Origin: an uncultured bacterium
GTDB taxonomy: Bacteria > Pseudomonadota > Gammaproteobacteria > Burkholderiales > Burkholderiaceae_E
Assembly (NCBI GenBank): GCA_903907905.1
Contig: CAIVPX010000038.1
Coordinates: 1-44,304, forward strand
Length of the DNA stretch: 44,304 nucleotides
Reading direction: 5' to 3'
Below, piece by piece: positions 1 to 7,680 of this stretch. The stretch's first letter is position 1. Every line of letters begins with the position of its first letter. Position numbers and translations under genes: made by a program. Below the pieces are notes generated by a model. The model was not told where the DNA came from and ran no database searches. It worked only from the letters and a program-made list of their open reading frames with translations.

Positions 1-610
1 AGACGCCCAGACCCTGCGGGCTGAGATCGATGTGCAGCGACTCGGCCAGGTTGATCAGTGCGGCCTTGCCGGGGCCATAGGCGAGCGAGCGCGGCAGCCC
101 GCAGTAGCCGGCCACACTTGAGACCAGCGCCAGACCGCCACGACCCTGGGCCTTGAACACCGGCAATAACACCTCGAGCCCGTTGTAAACAGACAGCAGG
201 TTGGTGTCGAGGAGGTCGCGGGCTTGCTGGAGGTTGAAATTGTCCGCCCGCATCGGGCGGTAGTTGCCCGCGAGCCAGATCACCAGATCGATGCCACCCC
301 ACGCGTCGAGCACGCTCCGACATGCCTCGCGAAGCGGCGCCACCTGCGTGACATCAAGCGGCAATTCGAGCGTGGGCACGGCGAGTTCGGCGGCCAGCAC
401 ACGCAAGGCGTCGCCACGCCGCGCCGACAGCGCGAGGTGGGCACCGCGCGCCGCCAGCAAGCGCGCCAGGGCCTCGCCAATCCCGCTCGAGGCGCCGACC
501 AGCCAGACCCGCCGCCCCTGCCAGTCGAGGATGCGAGGATTGAGGGCGCCGTGCGGATCCGGCGCGCGTGCCGCACGCTGATTCAGCAAAATTTCGGGAT
601 CGTGTCGCAT
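1..610 (-). CDS. Short-chain dehydrogenase/reductase (SDR), 3' end cut by window edge
   Basis: About 203 residues are visible, with no in-frame stop before the left edge, so the C-terminus is missing. The N-terminal region has a Rossmann nucleotide-binding motif (VGASSGIG, roughly residues 33-40). A later YGPGK fits the SDR catalytic YxxxK, with a preceding serine pair (VSSVAG). The usual NNAG motif is altered to LAGN. The start is ATG at 610; it shares one base with the TGA of the upstream DUF3833 gene (TGATG), which suggests translational coupling. It is the seventh gene of the lipid operon. An NAD(P)-dependent redox step on a modified lipid is inferred from context; the substrate is unknown. 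Confidence 0.85.
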   Translation of the reverse strand, partial: MRHDPEILLNQRAARAPDPHGALNPRILDWQGRRVWLVGASSGIGEALARLLAARGAHLALSARRGDALRVLAAELAVPTLELPLDVTQVAPLREACRSVLDAWGGIDLVIWLAGNYRPMRADNFNLQQARDLLDTNLLSVYNGLEVLLPVFKAQGRGGLALVSSVAGYCGLPRSLAYGPGKAALINLAESLHIDLSPQGLGV

Positions 611-1242
611 CAGCGTTTCGTAAAGGAAAGGGTGACATCGCCCAGCCGCACACCGAACTTGCTCATGACCGCCCGGTTGAGCATCACACGATCGTCAATG
701 AGGTACATCCAGTCGTCGAAGTCGACGTGATAGATGCTGCCATCGACTGGCAGCGCGAGCGTGTACTGCCAGCGAAACGCGTTGCCCGACACGACGCCCG
801 AGGCCTCGCCGATCACGTCGGGCGCCGTGCCGACGAACCGATCGGGCGCCACGCGCCGCAGCGTCCACACCCGGCGCCCGGTGGTCCCGTCGGAGTAGGC
901 GAAGTCTTCTTCGAGTGTGCCGGTGTCGCCCTGCCAGACGCAGTTCATCGCCACCGTGAAACGCTTGACGACCTTGCCCGAACGATCCTGGAACATGCCC
1001 CAGGCATCGAGCCGGCCGTTGAAGTAGCGGGTGAGATCCAGTACCGGCTGCTCGGCCGCGTAAGTGGACGGCTGTGGCGAGGAACACCCCGCTGTCAGGC
1101 CTGCTGCGAGCAGCGTCGCGAAAACCGGGCGGCCGAGCGCCGGCAGCAGGCGCGCAAGCGCGGAACGAGCGTGGCGCGTGGCGCCACAGACCGCGCGGCA
1201 AACCCGCGCGATGAGACCGGGCGGCCGGGGATAGCGATTCAT
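610..1242 (-). CDS. DUF3833 family lipoprotein
   Basis: 210 residues. An arginine-rich n-region and hydrophobic stretch end in a lipobox (LTAGC), so this is predicted to be a lipoprotein anchored in the envelope. The body, with YFNGRLDAWGMFQDRSGKV near the start and HVDFDDWMYLIDDRV near the end, is characteristic of the DUF3833 family. The ATG at 1242 was chosen because it overlaps the MFS stop by four bases (ATGA) and places the lipobox correctly; longer upstream readings run inside the MFS gene. DUF3833 genes recur in proteobacterial clusters with cfa, DUF1365 and chalcone-isomerase-like genes. Its biochemical role is unknown; lipid handling at the membrane is an inference. Confidence 0.9.
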   Translation of the reverse strand: MNRYPRPPGLIARVCRAVCGATRHARSALARLLPALGRPVFATLLAAGLTAGCSSPQPSTYAAEQPVLDLTRYFNGRLDAWGMFQDRSGKVVKRFTVAMNCVWQGDTGTLEEDFAYSDGTTGRRVWTLRRVAPDRFVGTAPDVIGEASGVVSGNAFRWQYTLALPVDGSIYHVDFDDWMYLIDDRVMLNRAVMSKFGVRLGDVTLSFTKR

Positions 1243-2567
1243 GCGTGGGCTCCTGCTTGAGGGTGGACCCCGTCGCGCGCCATGCGCCAGAGCAGGCACG
1301 CTGCGATCAGCTTGATCAGGCAGGGCAGCGCGGCATAGGTAAGCGCCAGGGCGAAGGTTGATTGTGAGGGCTCGCCGGGGCGATAACCAAGGTAGCCGAG
1401 GAGCGGCAGCCCCAGCCCGGCAGCCAGCGCCAGATTGAGCTTGGTGGCAAGACTCCAGACACCGAAGTACCCGGCCTCGCGCGTGCCGCCCGCACCCGCG
1501 GCCGAGATCACCCCGGCGAGCAGCGCCCCCGGCATGGCGAGGTCTGCGCCCAGGGCAAGGCCGGTCATCACGCAAATCACGCCGAAGGCCAGGACATCGC
1601 CCGGACCCAGGGTGAACGCCCACACGAAAGCGAACAGGGCGCAGATCATGCCACCGAGCCAGGCACGCCGCGGGCCAAACCGGCCCCCCAGCGCCACCCA
1701 GACGGGCATGCCCAGGGCAGCCGCTAGAAAATACAGAAAGAGAAAAGCTGATGCCCGATCCGCCGCGAGCAGGACATCGCTCACAAAGAACAGCACCAGC
1801 GTGGCCGGCAAGGCACTGGCGGTACCGTTGAGCACGAATACTGCGAGCAGCCGTCGAAAGCGACGGTCGGCCGCGATCAGGCGCCAGGGAGCGCCCGCGG
1901 CCGCAGGCGCGATGACGGCCTGCCCGACACCCTCGCCCTCGCTCGAACTCGCACCCTCGCCGCGGCCCGATCCCGAACCGACCGGTGCAGCCGGCGCCCA
2001 GTAGAGCGCGAAGGCTGCTGCACCCAGCATGGCAGCAAAAACCGTGAGCAGAAGGCCGACACGATCCGGCTCAAGCATCAGGGCCGACACGAGCACCCCG
2101 GCCAGACCACAGGCCTCGCGCACCCCTGTCACCCGAACACGCACTCGGTCATCCGCGCCAATCCCCGCCCCCCAGGCCTGATGAGCGATCGACACGACCG
2201 ACCAGGCGAGGTAGGTCAGCACGGAACTGGCCGCAAGCCACAGGGCGAGTTCACCCGAGCTGAGCCCCGCCGGCGGTTGCAGCATCGCGACAAAGCCCAG
2301 CAACAGCACCGGCAAGCCCGCATGGATCCAGCGCCGAAACCCGGCTCGCGCTCGGCTTCGATCGATTGCAAGGCCAATCATCGGATCGGCCAGCGCATCA
2401 AGCAGGCGGGCGGCAAAGAGCACGGTCCCGACGAGCGCGAGCGGCACACCCAGCTCACGCCCGTAAAACACCGGCAACACCACGAACAGCGGCAATTCGA
2501 GCAAAGCCAATGGCATACGCAAGGACCCATAGGCCATCAGCGCCGGCCAGCCCGGCACCGGGCTCAT
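1239..2567 (-). CDS. MFS transporter (GPH/MFS_2-like)
   Basis: 442 residues with about twelve hydrophobic segments, so an inner-membrane carrier. The N-terminal half has the glycoside-pentoside-hexuronide type pattern (DALADPMIGLAIDRSR, residues about 57-72), typical of MFS_2 proteins. A Gly/Ser/Glu-rich cytoplasmic loop sits near the middle. The ATG overlaps the stop of the chalcone-isomerase-like gene (ATGA), and its own stop overlaps the DUF3833 start. MFS genes of this type are regular members of the cfa/DUF1365 cluster. The transported molecule is unknown; a lipid precursor or small amphiphile is only an inference. Confidence 0.88.
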   Translation of the reverse strand: MSPVPGWPALMAYGSLRMPLALLELPLFVVLPVFYGRELGVPLALVGTVLFAARLLDALADPMIGLAIDRSRARAGFRRWIHAGLPVLLLGFVAMLQPPAGLSSGELALWLAASSVLTYLAWSVVSIAHQAWGAGIGADDRVRVRVTGVREACGLAGVLVSALMLEPDRVGLLLTVFAAMLGAAAFALYWAPAAPVGSGSGRGEGASSSEGEGVGQAVIAPAAAGAPWRLIAADRRFRRLLAVFVLNGTASALPATLVLFFVSDVLLAADRASAFLFLYFLAAALGMPVWVALGGRFGPRRAWLGGMICALFAFVWAFTLGPGDVLAFGVICVMTGLALGADLAMPGALLAGVISAAGAGGTREAGYFGVWSLATKLNLALAAGLGLPLLGYLGYRPGEPSQSTFALALTYAALPCLIKLIAACLLWRMARDGVHPQAGAHA

Positions 2568-3166
2568 CGCTCGACCCTTGTGGCAGCGCCACCGGGGGAG
2601 TCGGCCCTTGGCCGCAACAAGGCCTCGCGCAGATCGGGCTCACTGCTGCGCCGATCGAGCCAGATACCGAAAAAGGCCCGACCGAAGGCCGGATCAGCCA
2701 CTTCGCCCATCGACACCCCGTTGAAAAAGAATCGAGTGGCCTCTCCGGGTCGGTAATGTCCGGCCAGACGGTCGCCTGAGGCCACGTCGGGAAACAGCGC
2801 CTTCATTTGCGCGAGCCACGCTGCACGCTGGGCCTCGCTGCCCTGGCCGATACGGGTGATTTCGCGAGCACTGAGCTCGGCGATCCGCTCGCCCCGGGCC
2901 GACATGGCGTAATGCAACTCCAGAACGAATTCCCGCTCGAAGGGCCCCTCGATCGGGATCGGAACCGCGCCTGGCCGCGCCGCTACCCAGAGGGTCGCCT
3001 CGTACACGCGCATGCCAAAAAAGCGCAAGATGCCCGAGCCCTGCTCTCGCGCCTCGCCCAGGCTTGCCCGGGCCGCCTGAGACACGGGCGTCGCCCATGC
3101 GGGCGCGCCGGCGGTGCTCAGAACGTGCAGACCCAGCGCCACCAGGAGCGCTGCCAAGGGGTTCAC
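2564..3166 (-). CDS. Chalcone-isomerase-like periplasmic protein
   Basis: 200 residues. The start is taken as GTG at 3166, whose GTGA overlaps the cfa stop by four bases; a longer in-frame reading would lie inside cfa. An N-terminal signal peptide (hydrophobic core, then GAPAWA before a probable cleavage) predicts export. The mature part (ILRFFGMRVYEATLWV, FVLELHYAMSARGERIAELS, RFFFNGVSMGEVADPAFGRAFFGIWL, parts quoted separately) matches the bacterial chalcone-isomerase-like domain. Bacterial members are thought to bind fatty acids rather than isomerise chalcones. In this operon it may carry or bind the modified fatty acid; that role is inferred. Confidence 0.88.
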   Translation of the reverse strand: MNPLAALLVALGLHVLSTAGAPAWATPVSQAARASLGEAREQGSGILRFFGMRVYEATLWVAARPGAVPIPIEGPFEREFVLELHYAMSARGERIAELSAREITRIGQGSEAQRAAWLAQMKALFPDVASGDRLAGHYRPGEATRFFFNGVSMGEVADPAFGRAFFGIWLDRRSSEPDLREALLRPRADSPGGAATRVER

Positions 3167-4371
3167 CGCCGCTCCAGCGTGTACTGGATCACATCGGTAT
3201 TGCCGTGCCGGAACGCCGCCTCGCAATAGGCGAGATAGAACTCCCAGATGCGCACGAACTGCAGATCGAATCCCAGAGCGCTGACCTGGGGCAGCACCGC
3301 CATGAAGCGCTCGCGCCACAAGCGAAGCGTCCTCGCGTAGTCGACGCCGAACGCAAACCGGTCTTGGACGCGCAGCCCCGCCTGGCCCGCCAGCGCCTCG
3401 AAGCGGGGCGCCGAGGGCAGCATGCCGCCCGGAAACACGTATTGCTGAATGAAGTCGGTGCCCCGACGGTAGCGCTCGAACAGGTCCGGTGCGATGGTAA
3501 TCGTCTGAATAACCGCCCGACCGCCGGGCTTGAGGCAGCGCGCAAGGCTTGCAAAATAATCAGGCCAGTAGCGTTCGCCTACCGCCTCGAACATCTCGAC
3601 CGACGCAATGCCGTCGTAGACGCCCCGTTCGTCGCGATAGTCCTGAAGGATAAAGCGTGCGTCCGGGTGGTCGGACGAAGCCAGCCGTTCCTGCGCGTAG
3701 GCCAGTTGCTCGGTCGAGAGCGTGAGTCCGGTCACCCGAAGACCACGGCGCGAAGCCGCCTCGGCAAAGCCCCCCCACCCGCAGCCGATCTCGAGCACGC
3801 TTGCACCCGCGGGGAGAGCCAGCTGGCCGAGCAGGCGCGCGTTCTTGGCGTCCTGCGCCTGAGCGAGGCTGCGATGCGGATCCCCCTCGAACAGCGCGCT
3901 CGAATAGGTCATGCCGGGGTCGAGCCAGAGCCGATAGAAGGCGTTGCCCAGGTCGTAGTGGGCGTGAATGTTGCGGCGGGCGCCACGCCGGGTATTGGCC
4001 CGCAGCAGATGCCGGACGCGATCGAGCAGTTGCCCCCACCAGGTGCCGTACACCGCCGACTCGAGCGTCTGGCGATTGAGCACCATCAGGCCAAGAAGGT
4101 CGGCGAGCGAGTCGGTCGTCCAGTCGCCATCGATCCAGGTCTGCGCAAACCCGATGTCGCCACGCCGCATCACCGACTCGAACAGATTCCAGTTGGCCAG
4201 AATGAGCGTCGCCGATGGCTCGCCCTCACCGTAGGCGAGCGCGCGACCATCGGGTAGCGTCAGCAGAAGGCGCCCGACCGCGAGGCGCTCGAGCAGTCGC
4301 AGGCCGGCACGAGCGGCGCGCGGTGCGTGAGCGGGTGCTTTGCCAACCGACCGGGTCAGCGACGAGCTCAT
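3163..4371 (-). CDS. Cfa-family SAM-dependent fatty-acyl methyltransferase
   Basis: 402 residues. SAM-binding motif I is VLEIGCGWGGFAE. Other Cfa-family motifs are HYDLGNAFY, LQDYRDE, SVEMFEAVGERYWPDYF and FIQQYVFPGG. The family transfers a methyl group to the double bond of membrane phospholipid acyl chains. Two positions that bind bicarbonate in E. coli cyclopropane synthase differ here: MTYSS replaces the MQYSC cysteine (codon at 3898-3900), and IQTI replaces LHTI (codon at 3505-3507). The product may therefore be a methylated chain without ring closure, as in furan fatty acid synthesis. The start is ATG at 4371, overlapping the DUF1365 stop (ATGA); a longer upstream extension is an artefact. 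Confidence 0.93.
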   Translation of the reverse strand: MSSSLTRSVGKAPAHAPRAARAGLRLLERLAVGRLLLTLPDGRALAYGEGEPSATLILANWNLFESVMRRGDIGFAQTWIDGDWTTDSLADLLGLMVLNRQTLESAVYGTWWGQLLDRVRHLLRANTRRGARRNIHAHYDLGNAFYRLWLDPGMTYSSALFEGDPHRSLAQAQDAKNARLLGQLALPAGASVLEIGCGWGGFAEAASRRGLRVTGLTLSTEQLAYAQERLASSDHPDARFILQDYRDERGVYDGIASVEMFEAVGERYWPDYFASLARCLKPGGRAVIQTITIAPDLFERYRRGTDFIQQYVFPGGMLPSAPRFEALAGQAGLRVQDRFAFGVDYARTLRLWRERFMAVLPQVSALGFDLQFVRIWEFYLAYCEAAFRHGNTDVIQYTLERR

Positions 4372-5141
4372 GGCGCCCCCCGGGTGAAAAACGTCTCGGG
4401 CGCAGCGGGCTTGGTGTGAAAGGGAACGCCCGCGCGCCACAGCCGGAACGCCTGCCAGTGAATGCGCAGGATCACGCCCAGGCTGAACAGCGGGTAGGCA
4501 AGCAATGCCCGCCACTGCTGACGGGCGCTGGCCTCGACCAGTCGTCCGCTCAGGCTGGTGAGCAGCAGCGGCCCGCTCGGATCGTCGTGATCGATGCGGG
4601 CAAAAGCCCGATCCGGACGGTTGACGAATCGAAAGCGATAGCGCCCGGCGATCTCGCAGAACGGCGAAACGTGGAAAGCCTTGGTGGAGCACAGTTCAGC
4701 ACCCGAAGAAAGCGCTTGCCCCTCCGAACCCGCGAGAAGGTAGACATGGCGCTCGCCGAAAGTATTGTGCACTTCGGCCACCACAGCCTTGAGCGAACCC
4801 TGGGCTGCGTGGCAAAACCAGAAACTCACGGGCTTGAACGCATACCCCAGCACACGCGGGAAGGCATGCAGCCAGATCTCGCCATCGGCCTCGACGCCAG
4901 CCTCGGCGAGCAGGCGAGTGAGCCACTGCCGCGGCGACCCGCCGTCGCCGTGGTCGCTCGCGCAAAGGCTGATGAGCGCAGGGCGATTGACCGAAAAGAT
5001 CAAAGAGCCGCCCGCCGAATCGAGCGCCTCGAGTGGGGCCCGTACGAAAAAGGCCCGATAGCGGAAAGCGTGCACGCGCGGGCGCAGGCGCTTGTGCCTG
5101 ACTTCGCCAAAGCCAAAGCTGATTCCGGCCGGCAATCGCAT
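4368..5141 (-). CDS. DUF1365 family protein
   Basis: 257 residues. It shows family hallmarks: an N-terminal VRHKRLRPRVHAFRYRAFF, a central LGYAFKPVSFWFCH and EVHNTFGERHVYLL, and a C-terminal IHWQAFRLWRAGVPFH. DUF1365 genes almost always sit between an FAD-dependent oxidoreductase and a Cfa-type methyltransferase, as here. In Rhodobacter, genes of such clusters have been tied to furan or methylated fatty acid formation, but the exact reaction of DUF1365 is not established to my knowledge. Nine bases separate it from the oxidoreductase, and its stop overlaps the cfa start. A cytoplasmic or membrane-peripheral location is likely; I see no signal peptide. Confidence 0.93.
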   Translation of the reverse strand: MRLPAGISFGFGEVRHKRLRPRVHAFRYRAFFVRAPLEALDSAGGSLIFSVNRPALISLCASDHGDGGSPRQWLTRLLAEAGVEADGEIWLHAFPRVLGYAFKPVSFWFCHAAQGSLKAVVAEVHNTFGERHVYLLAGSEGQALSSGAELCSTKAFHVSPFCEIAGRYRFRFVNRPDRAFARIDHDDPSGPLLLTSLSGRLVEASARQQWRALLAYPLFSLGVILRIHWQAFRLWRAGVPFHTKPAAPETFFTRGAP

Positions 5142-5150
5142 CGCGCCGCC

Positions 5151-6431
5151 TCAGGCTGCCGCGGCCAGCACGGAGGGTAGCCGGTTGATGAGGCCGGCCA
5201 CCTCCAGACCCGACTTGAGACCGTCCTCGTGAAACCCGTAGCCCGTCCAGGCCCCCGCAAACCAGGTGTTGCGTGAGCCCTGGTGGGACTTGAGACGTCG
5301 CTGGGCGCGGCCGGCCGCGAGGTCGAAGATCGGGTGTTCATAGGCCATGGTCTCGATGACGCGGTCGGGCGCTGGTTCGCGCAGCGGATTTAGGCTGACG
5401 AACACGGGCGTATCAAACGGCAGCGGCTGCAGGCGATTGAGCCAGTAGGTAACCGACACCCGGGGCGCCTGCACGTCGCCGTCGCTCAGGTAGTTCCACG
5501 CGGCCCAGGCGCGCCGACGCGCCGGCATGAGAGCCGGGTCAATGTGCAGGACCGCGCGGTTGGGTTGATAGCGGACAGCGCCGAGGATCGCCCGCTCATC
5601 GGCGTCGGCATCCGCCAGCAGCGCCAGAGATTGGTCGCTGTGGCAGGCCAGGACAAGCTGATCGAAACGTTCGGTGCGCGAGCCGCTGTGAACCTCGACC
5701 CCCACGCCGGTGACGTGCCGCGTCACCGCCTCGACGGGCGTCGCCAGGCGCACGTCGCCGAGCATGGAGAGAATGCGATCAACGTACTGACGCGCGCCAC
5801 CGGGCACCGTCATCCAGCGCGGACGCCCCTCGATCTGCAGCAGGCCATGGTTATGGAAAAAGCGCACAAAGCTGCCCAGCGGAAAGTCGAGCATGGCCGA
5901 GGCGGGGCACGACCAGATCGCAGCGGCCATGGGCAGCAGGTAGCCGTCTCGAAACTCGCGGCTGTAGCCCGAGCGCGCGAGAAAGCGTTCAAGCGGCTCG
6001 TCGAGCTGGAGATCGGCGTTGGCGTCACAGGCCATGGCGCTCGCCTCCCGGTTGAATCGCAGGATGTCGCGCAGCATCCGCCAGAAGCCGGGGCGAAATA
6101 GGTTCGAGGGCTGCGCAAACAACGAGGCGAAGTTGCTGCCGCACCACTCGAAGCGGTGCGGCCCGACCGAGGCGGCAAACGACATGTCGGTGGGCGCACT
6201 GGGCACGCCCAGCTCGGCAAACAGCGCAATCAGCTCCGGGTAGGTCCGCTCGTTGTAAACGAGAAAACCCGTATCGACCGGGGCGCACAGGCCGTCCAGC
6301 GTCACGTCGATGGTGTGGGTGTGGCCGCCGGCGCGCGCGGACTGCTCAAACAGCACCACCTCATGACGGGACTGCAAACGCAGCGCGGCGGCAAGCCCCG
6401 AGATCCCCGATCCAACGACCGCTATTCGCAT
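5151..6431 (-). CDS. FAD-dependent amine-oxidase-type oxidoreductase
   Basis: 426 residues. The N-terminal dinucleotide-binding motif is VVGSGISGLAAALRL followed by an acidic strand end (VVLFE) and the GG-H-T-H-T turn seen in this NAD(P)-binding/FAD family. A second FAD-contact region near the C-terminus reads FAGAWTGYGFHEDGLKSG. It is the promoter-proximal gene of the lipid operon. In comparable clusters the partner flavoprotein is proposed to desaturate or oxidise the acyl chain before or after methylation. The assignment to that step rests on synteny. The start is ATG at 6431, after a 258-base divergent intergenic region shared with the regulator. Confidence 0.9.
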   Translation of the reverse strand: MRIAVVGSGISGLAAALRLQSRHEVVLFEQSARAGGHTHTIDVTLDGLCAPVDTGFLVYNERTYPELIALFAELGVPSAPTDMSFAASVGPHRFEWCGSNFASLFAQPSNLFRPGFWRMLRDILRFNREASAMACDANADLQLDEPLERFLARSGYSREFRDGYLLPMAAAIWSCPASAMLDFPLGSFVRFFHNHGLLQIEGRPRWMTVPGGARQYVDRILSMLGDVRLATPVEAVTRHVTGVGVEVHSGSRTERFDQLVLACHSDQSLALLADADADERAILGAVRYQPNRAVLHIDPALMPARRRAWAAWNYLSDGDVQAPRVSVTYWLNRLQPLPFDTPVFVSLNPLREPAPDRVIETMAYEHPIFDLAAGRAQRRLKSHQGSRNTWFAGAWTGYGFHEDGLKSGLEVAGLINRLPSVLAAAA

Positions 6432-6462
6432 GACTCAATTCCGGAAAGTGCCTGACTCGTGA

Positions 6463-6491
6463 AAATGACTGTCTGGTCATGATATGACCAA
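6463..6491 (-). promoter_or_regulatory. Predicted sigma70 promoter of the lipid operon
   Basis: On the minus strand a -35-like TTGGTC (6486-6491) and a -10-like TCATTT (6463-6468) are separated by 17 bases, with the ATG about 30 bases downstream. Both hexamers are only moderate matches, consistent with a regulated promoter. The palindrome at 6474-6490 covers most of the -35 and spacer, so a bound repressor would block RNA polymerase. Confidence 0.4.
6474..6490. promoter_or_regulatory. Perfect 7-bp inverted repeat, candidate operator
   Basis: TGGTCAT and its exact reverse complement ATGACCA flank a GAT spacer. The site lies in the 258-base region between the lipid operon and the divergent LitR/CarH-type regulator, across the predicted -35 of the operon. 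CarH-type repressors bind across the -35 in the dark, so this is the best operator candidate here. Shorter TGACT elements at 6431, 6453 and 6466 may be additional half-sites. Confidence 0.5.
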
Positions 6492-6545
6492 ATGGTAGAC
6501 GACTCGCAATATCCCCAAAGACCCGTGACTCGCCTGCGATTGTCC

Positions 6546-6574
6546 TAGTCAACGGATTGCTTCAGGGGTAATAT
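6546..6574 (+). promoter_or_regulatory. Predicted promoter of the MerR/B12 regulator gene
   Basis: TAGTCA (6546-6551) and TAATAT (6569-6574) are separated by 17 bases and lie about 115 bases upstream of the regulator ATG. The -10 is a good match and the -35 is weak. This is sequence matching only. Confidence 0.35.
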
Positions 6575-6689
6575 CCGGGCCACACTGCGAGGGCCAGATG
6601 TTTTGTCCAGGACACCCCCGCCGCTCCACCCCGAAACCACACCAGAACCCTGACACCGTGAATCAGGGCACCCAAGGGGTCTATCGGCC

Positions 6690-7622
6690 ATGAATGATCG
6701 CGCCAGTACCGCAGGCGTCACGCTGAACATTTCGGCGGTCGAACGCGACACCGGGCTCGCCAAGGATACCTTGCGCGTCTGGGAACGCCGTTACGGCTTT
6801 CCCAGTCCGGGCCGCGACAACTTCGGCGAGCGCACCTATCCCATCGAGCAGGTCGACAAGCTTCGGGTCATCCGCAGGCTGATGGACAGCGGCCACCGCC
6901 CGGGCCGCATCATTGGCCTTCCCATCGAAGAGTTGCAGGCGCTTGCCGCCCGCTCGGCCGACGCACCCCGCGCCGCCACGGAAACCCGCAGCGAGTACGA
7001 GGACCTTCAGCGCTACATTGAACTCACCAAGGCTCACCAGGTCGACGAACTTCGCCGGGCGCTGTCCCAGGCCTCGGTTCGCATGGGCCTGGACCGCTTC
7101 GTGATCGATGTCGCCGCACCACTCAACCGGATGGTGGGCGAGGCCTGGGCACGCGGCTACTTCGAGGTCTTCGAAGAACACCTCTACACCGAGTCCATGC
7201 AGGTGGTGCTGCGCAATTCGATCAGCACCATTCCCAAGACCGGGACCCGGCCGCGCGTCCTGCTCACCACCTTCCCCAATGAGAGCCATGGGCTGGGTCT
7301 GCTCATGGTCGAAGCCATTCTGACGCTCGAGGGATGTGGTTGCCTGTCTCTGGGCGTGCAGACACCCGTGTGGGACATCGTCCTCGCAGCCACCTCTCAA
7401 AACGCCGACATCGTCGCGCTCTCGTTCACCGCCACGCTGGGCGCCAATGTGGTCGCCGACGGTCTGACCGAACTGCGATCGAAGCTGCCACGGTCCACCG
7501 AGTTGTGGGCGGGCGGTCAAAGCTCGGCCTTGTGGCGCAAGCCCCCCGCCGGCGTGCAGGTGTTTCGCGAGCTCACCGATATCGAGCCGGCGCTGGAGCG
7601 CTGGCGTAGTCAGCGAGCCTGA
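6690..7622 (+). CDS. LitR/CarH-type MerR regulator with adenosylcobalamin-binding domain
   Basis: 310 residues. A MerR winged helix lies at about 13-75 (TLRVWERRYGFPSPGR), a B12-binding cap helix bundle at about 105-180, and a Rossmann B12-binding domain at about 187-300. Two photoreceptor signatures are intact: W153-x9-E163-H164 and the ExHxxG motif at E198-H200-G203, whose histidine is the expected lower cobalt ligand. The residue after W153 is Ala, where Thermus CarH has the histidine (H132) that ligates cobalt after light. Members repress light-inducible genes in the dark through an AdoCbl-dependent tetramer. Its position divergent from the lipid operon, with an operator-like palindrome between, makes it the likely regulator. 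Cobalamin may still be sensed as a ligand rather than as a light antenna. Confidence 0.92.
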   Translation: MNDRASTAGVTLNISAVERDTGLAKDTLRVWERRYGFPSPGRDNFGERTYPIEQVDKLRVIRRLMDSGHRPGRIIGLPIEELQALAARSADAPRAATETRSEYEDLQRYIELTKAHQVDELRRALSQASVRMGLDRFVIDVAAPLNRMVGEAWARGYFEVFEEHLYTESMQVVLRNSISTIPKTGTRPRVLLTTFPNESHGLGLLMVEAILTLEGCGCLSLGVQTPVWDIVLAATSQNADIVALSFTATLGANVVADGLTELRSKLPRSTELWAGGQSSALWRKPPAGVQVFRELTDIEPALERWRSQRA

Positions 7623-7628
7623 CGGACC

Positions 7629-7662
7629 GCGCAACGCCGCACCCCAGGGGGCTGGGTTGCGC
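7629..7662. terminator. GC-rich stem-loop between convergent genes
   Basis: GCGCAAC (7629-7635) pairs perfectly with GTTGCGC (7656-7662), with an inner CCAG/CTGG stem. It lies between the 3' ends of the regulator and the nitronate monooxygenase-like gene. No T-tract follows on either strand, so it is at best a weak or Rho-assisted bidirectional terminator. Confidence 0.35.
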
Positions 7663-7680
7663 CTGAGCGGGCACAGGCCT

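Noticed and set aside
6432-6689. Cobalamin riboswitch upstream of the B12 regulator or lipid operon
   Set aside because: I could not find a B12-box-like sequence or the extended conserved core; only the palindrome and promoter-like hexamers are visible.
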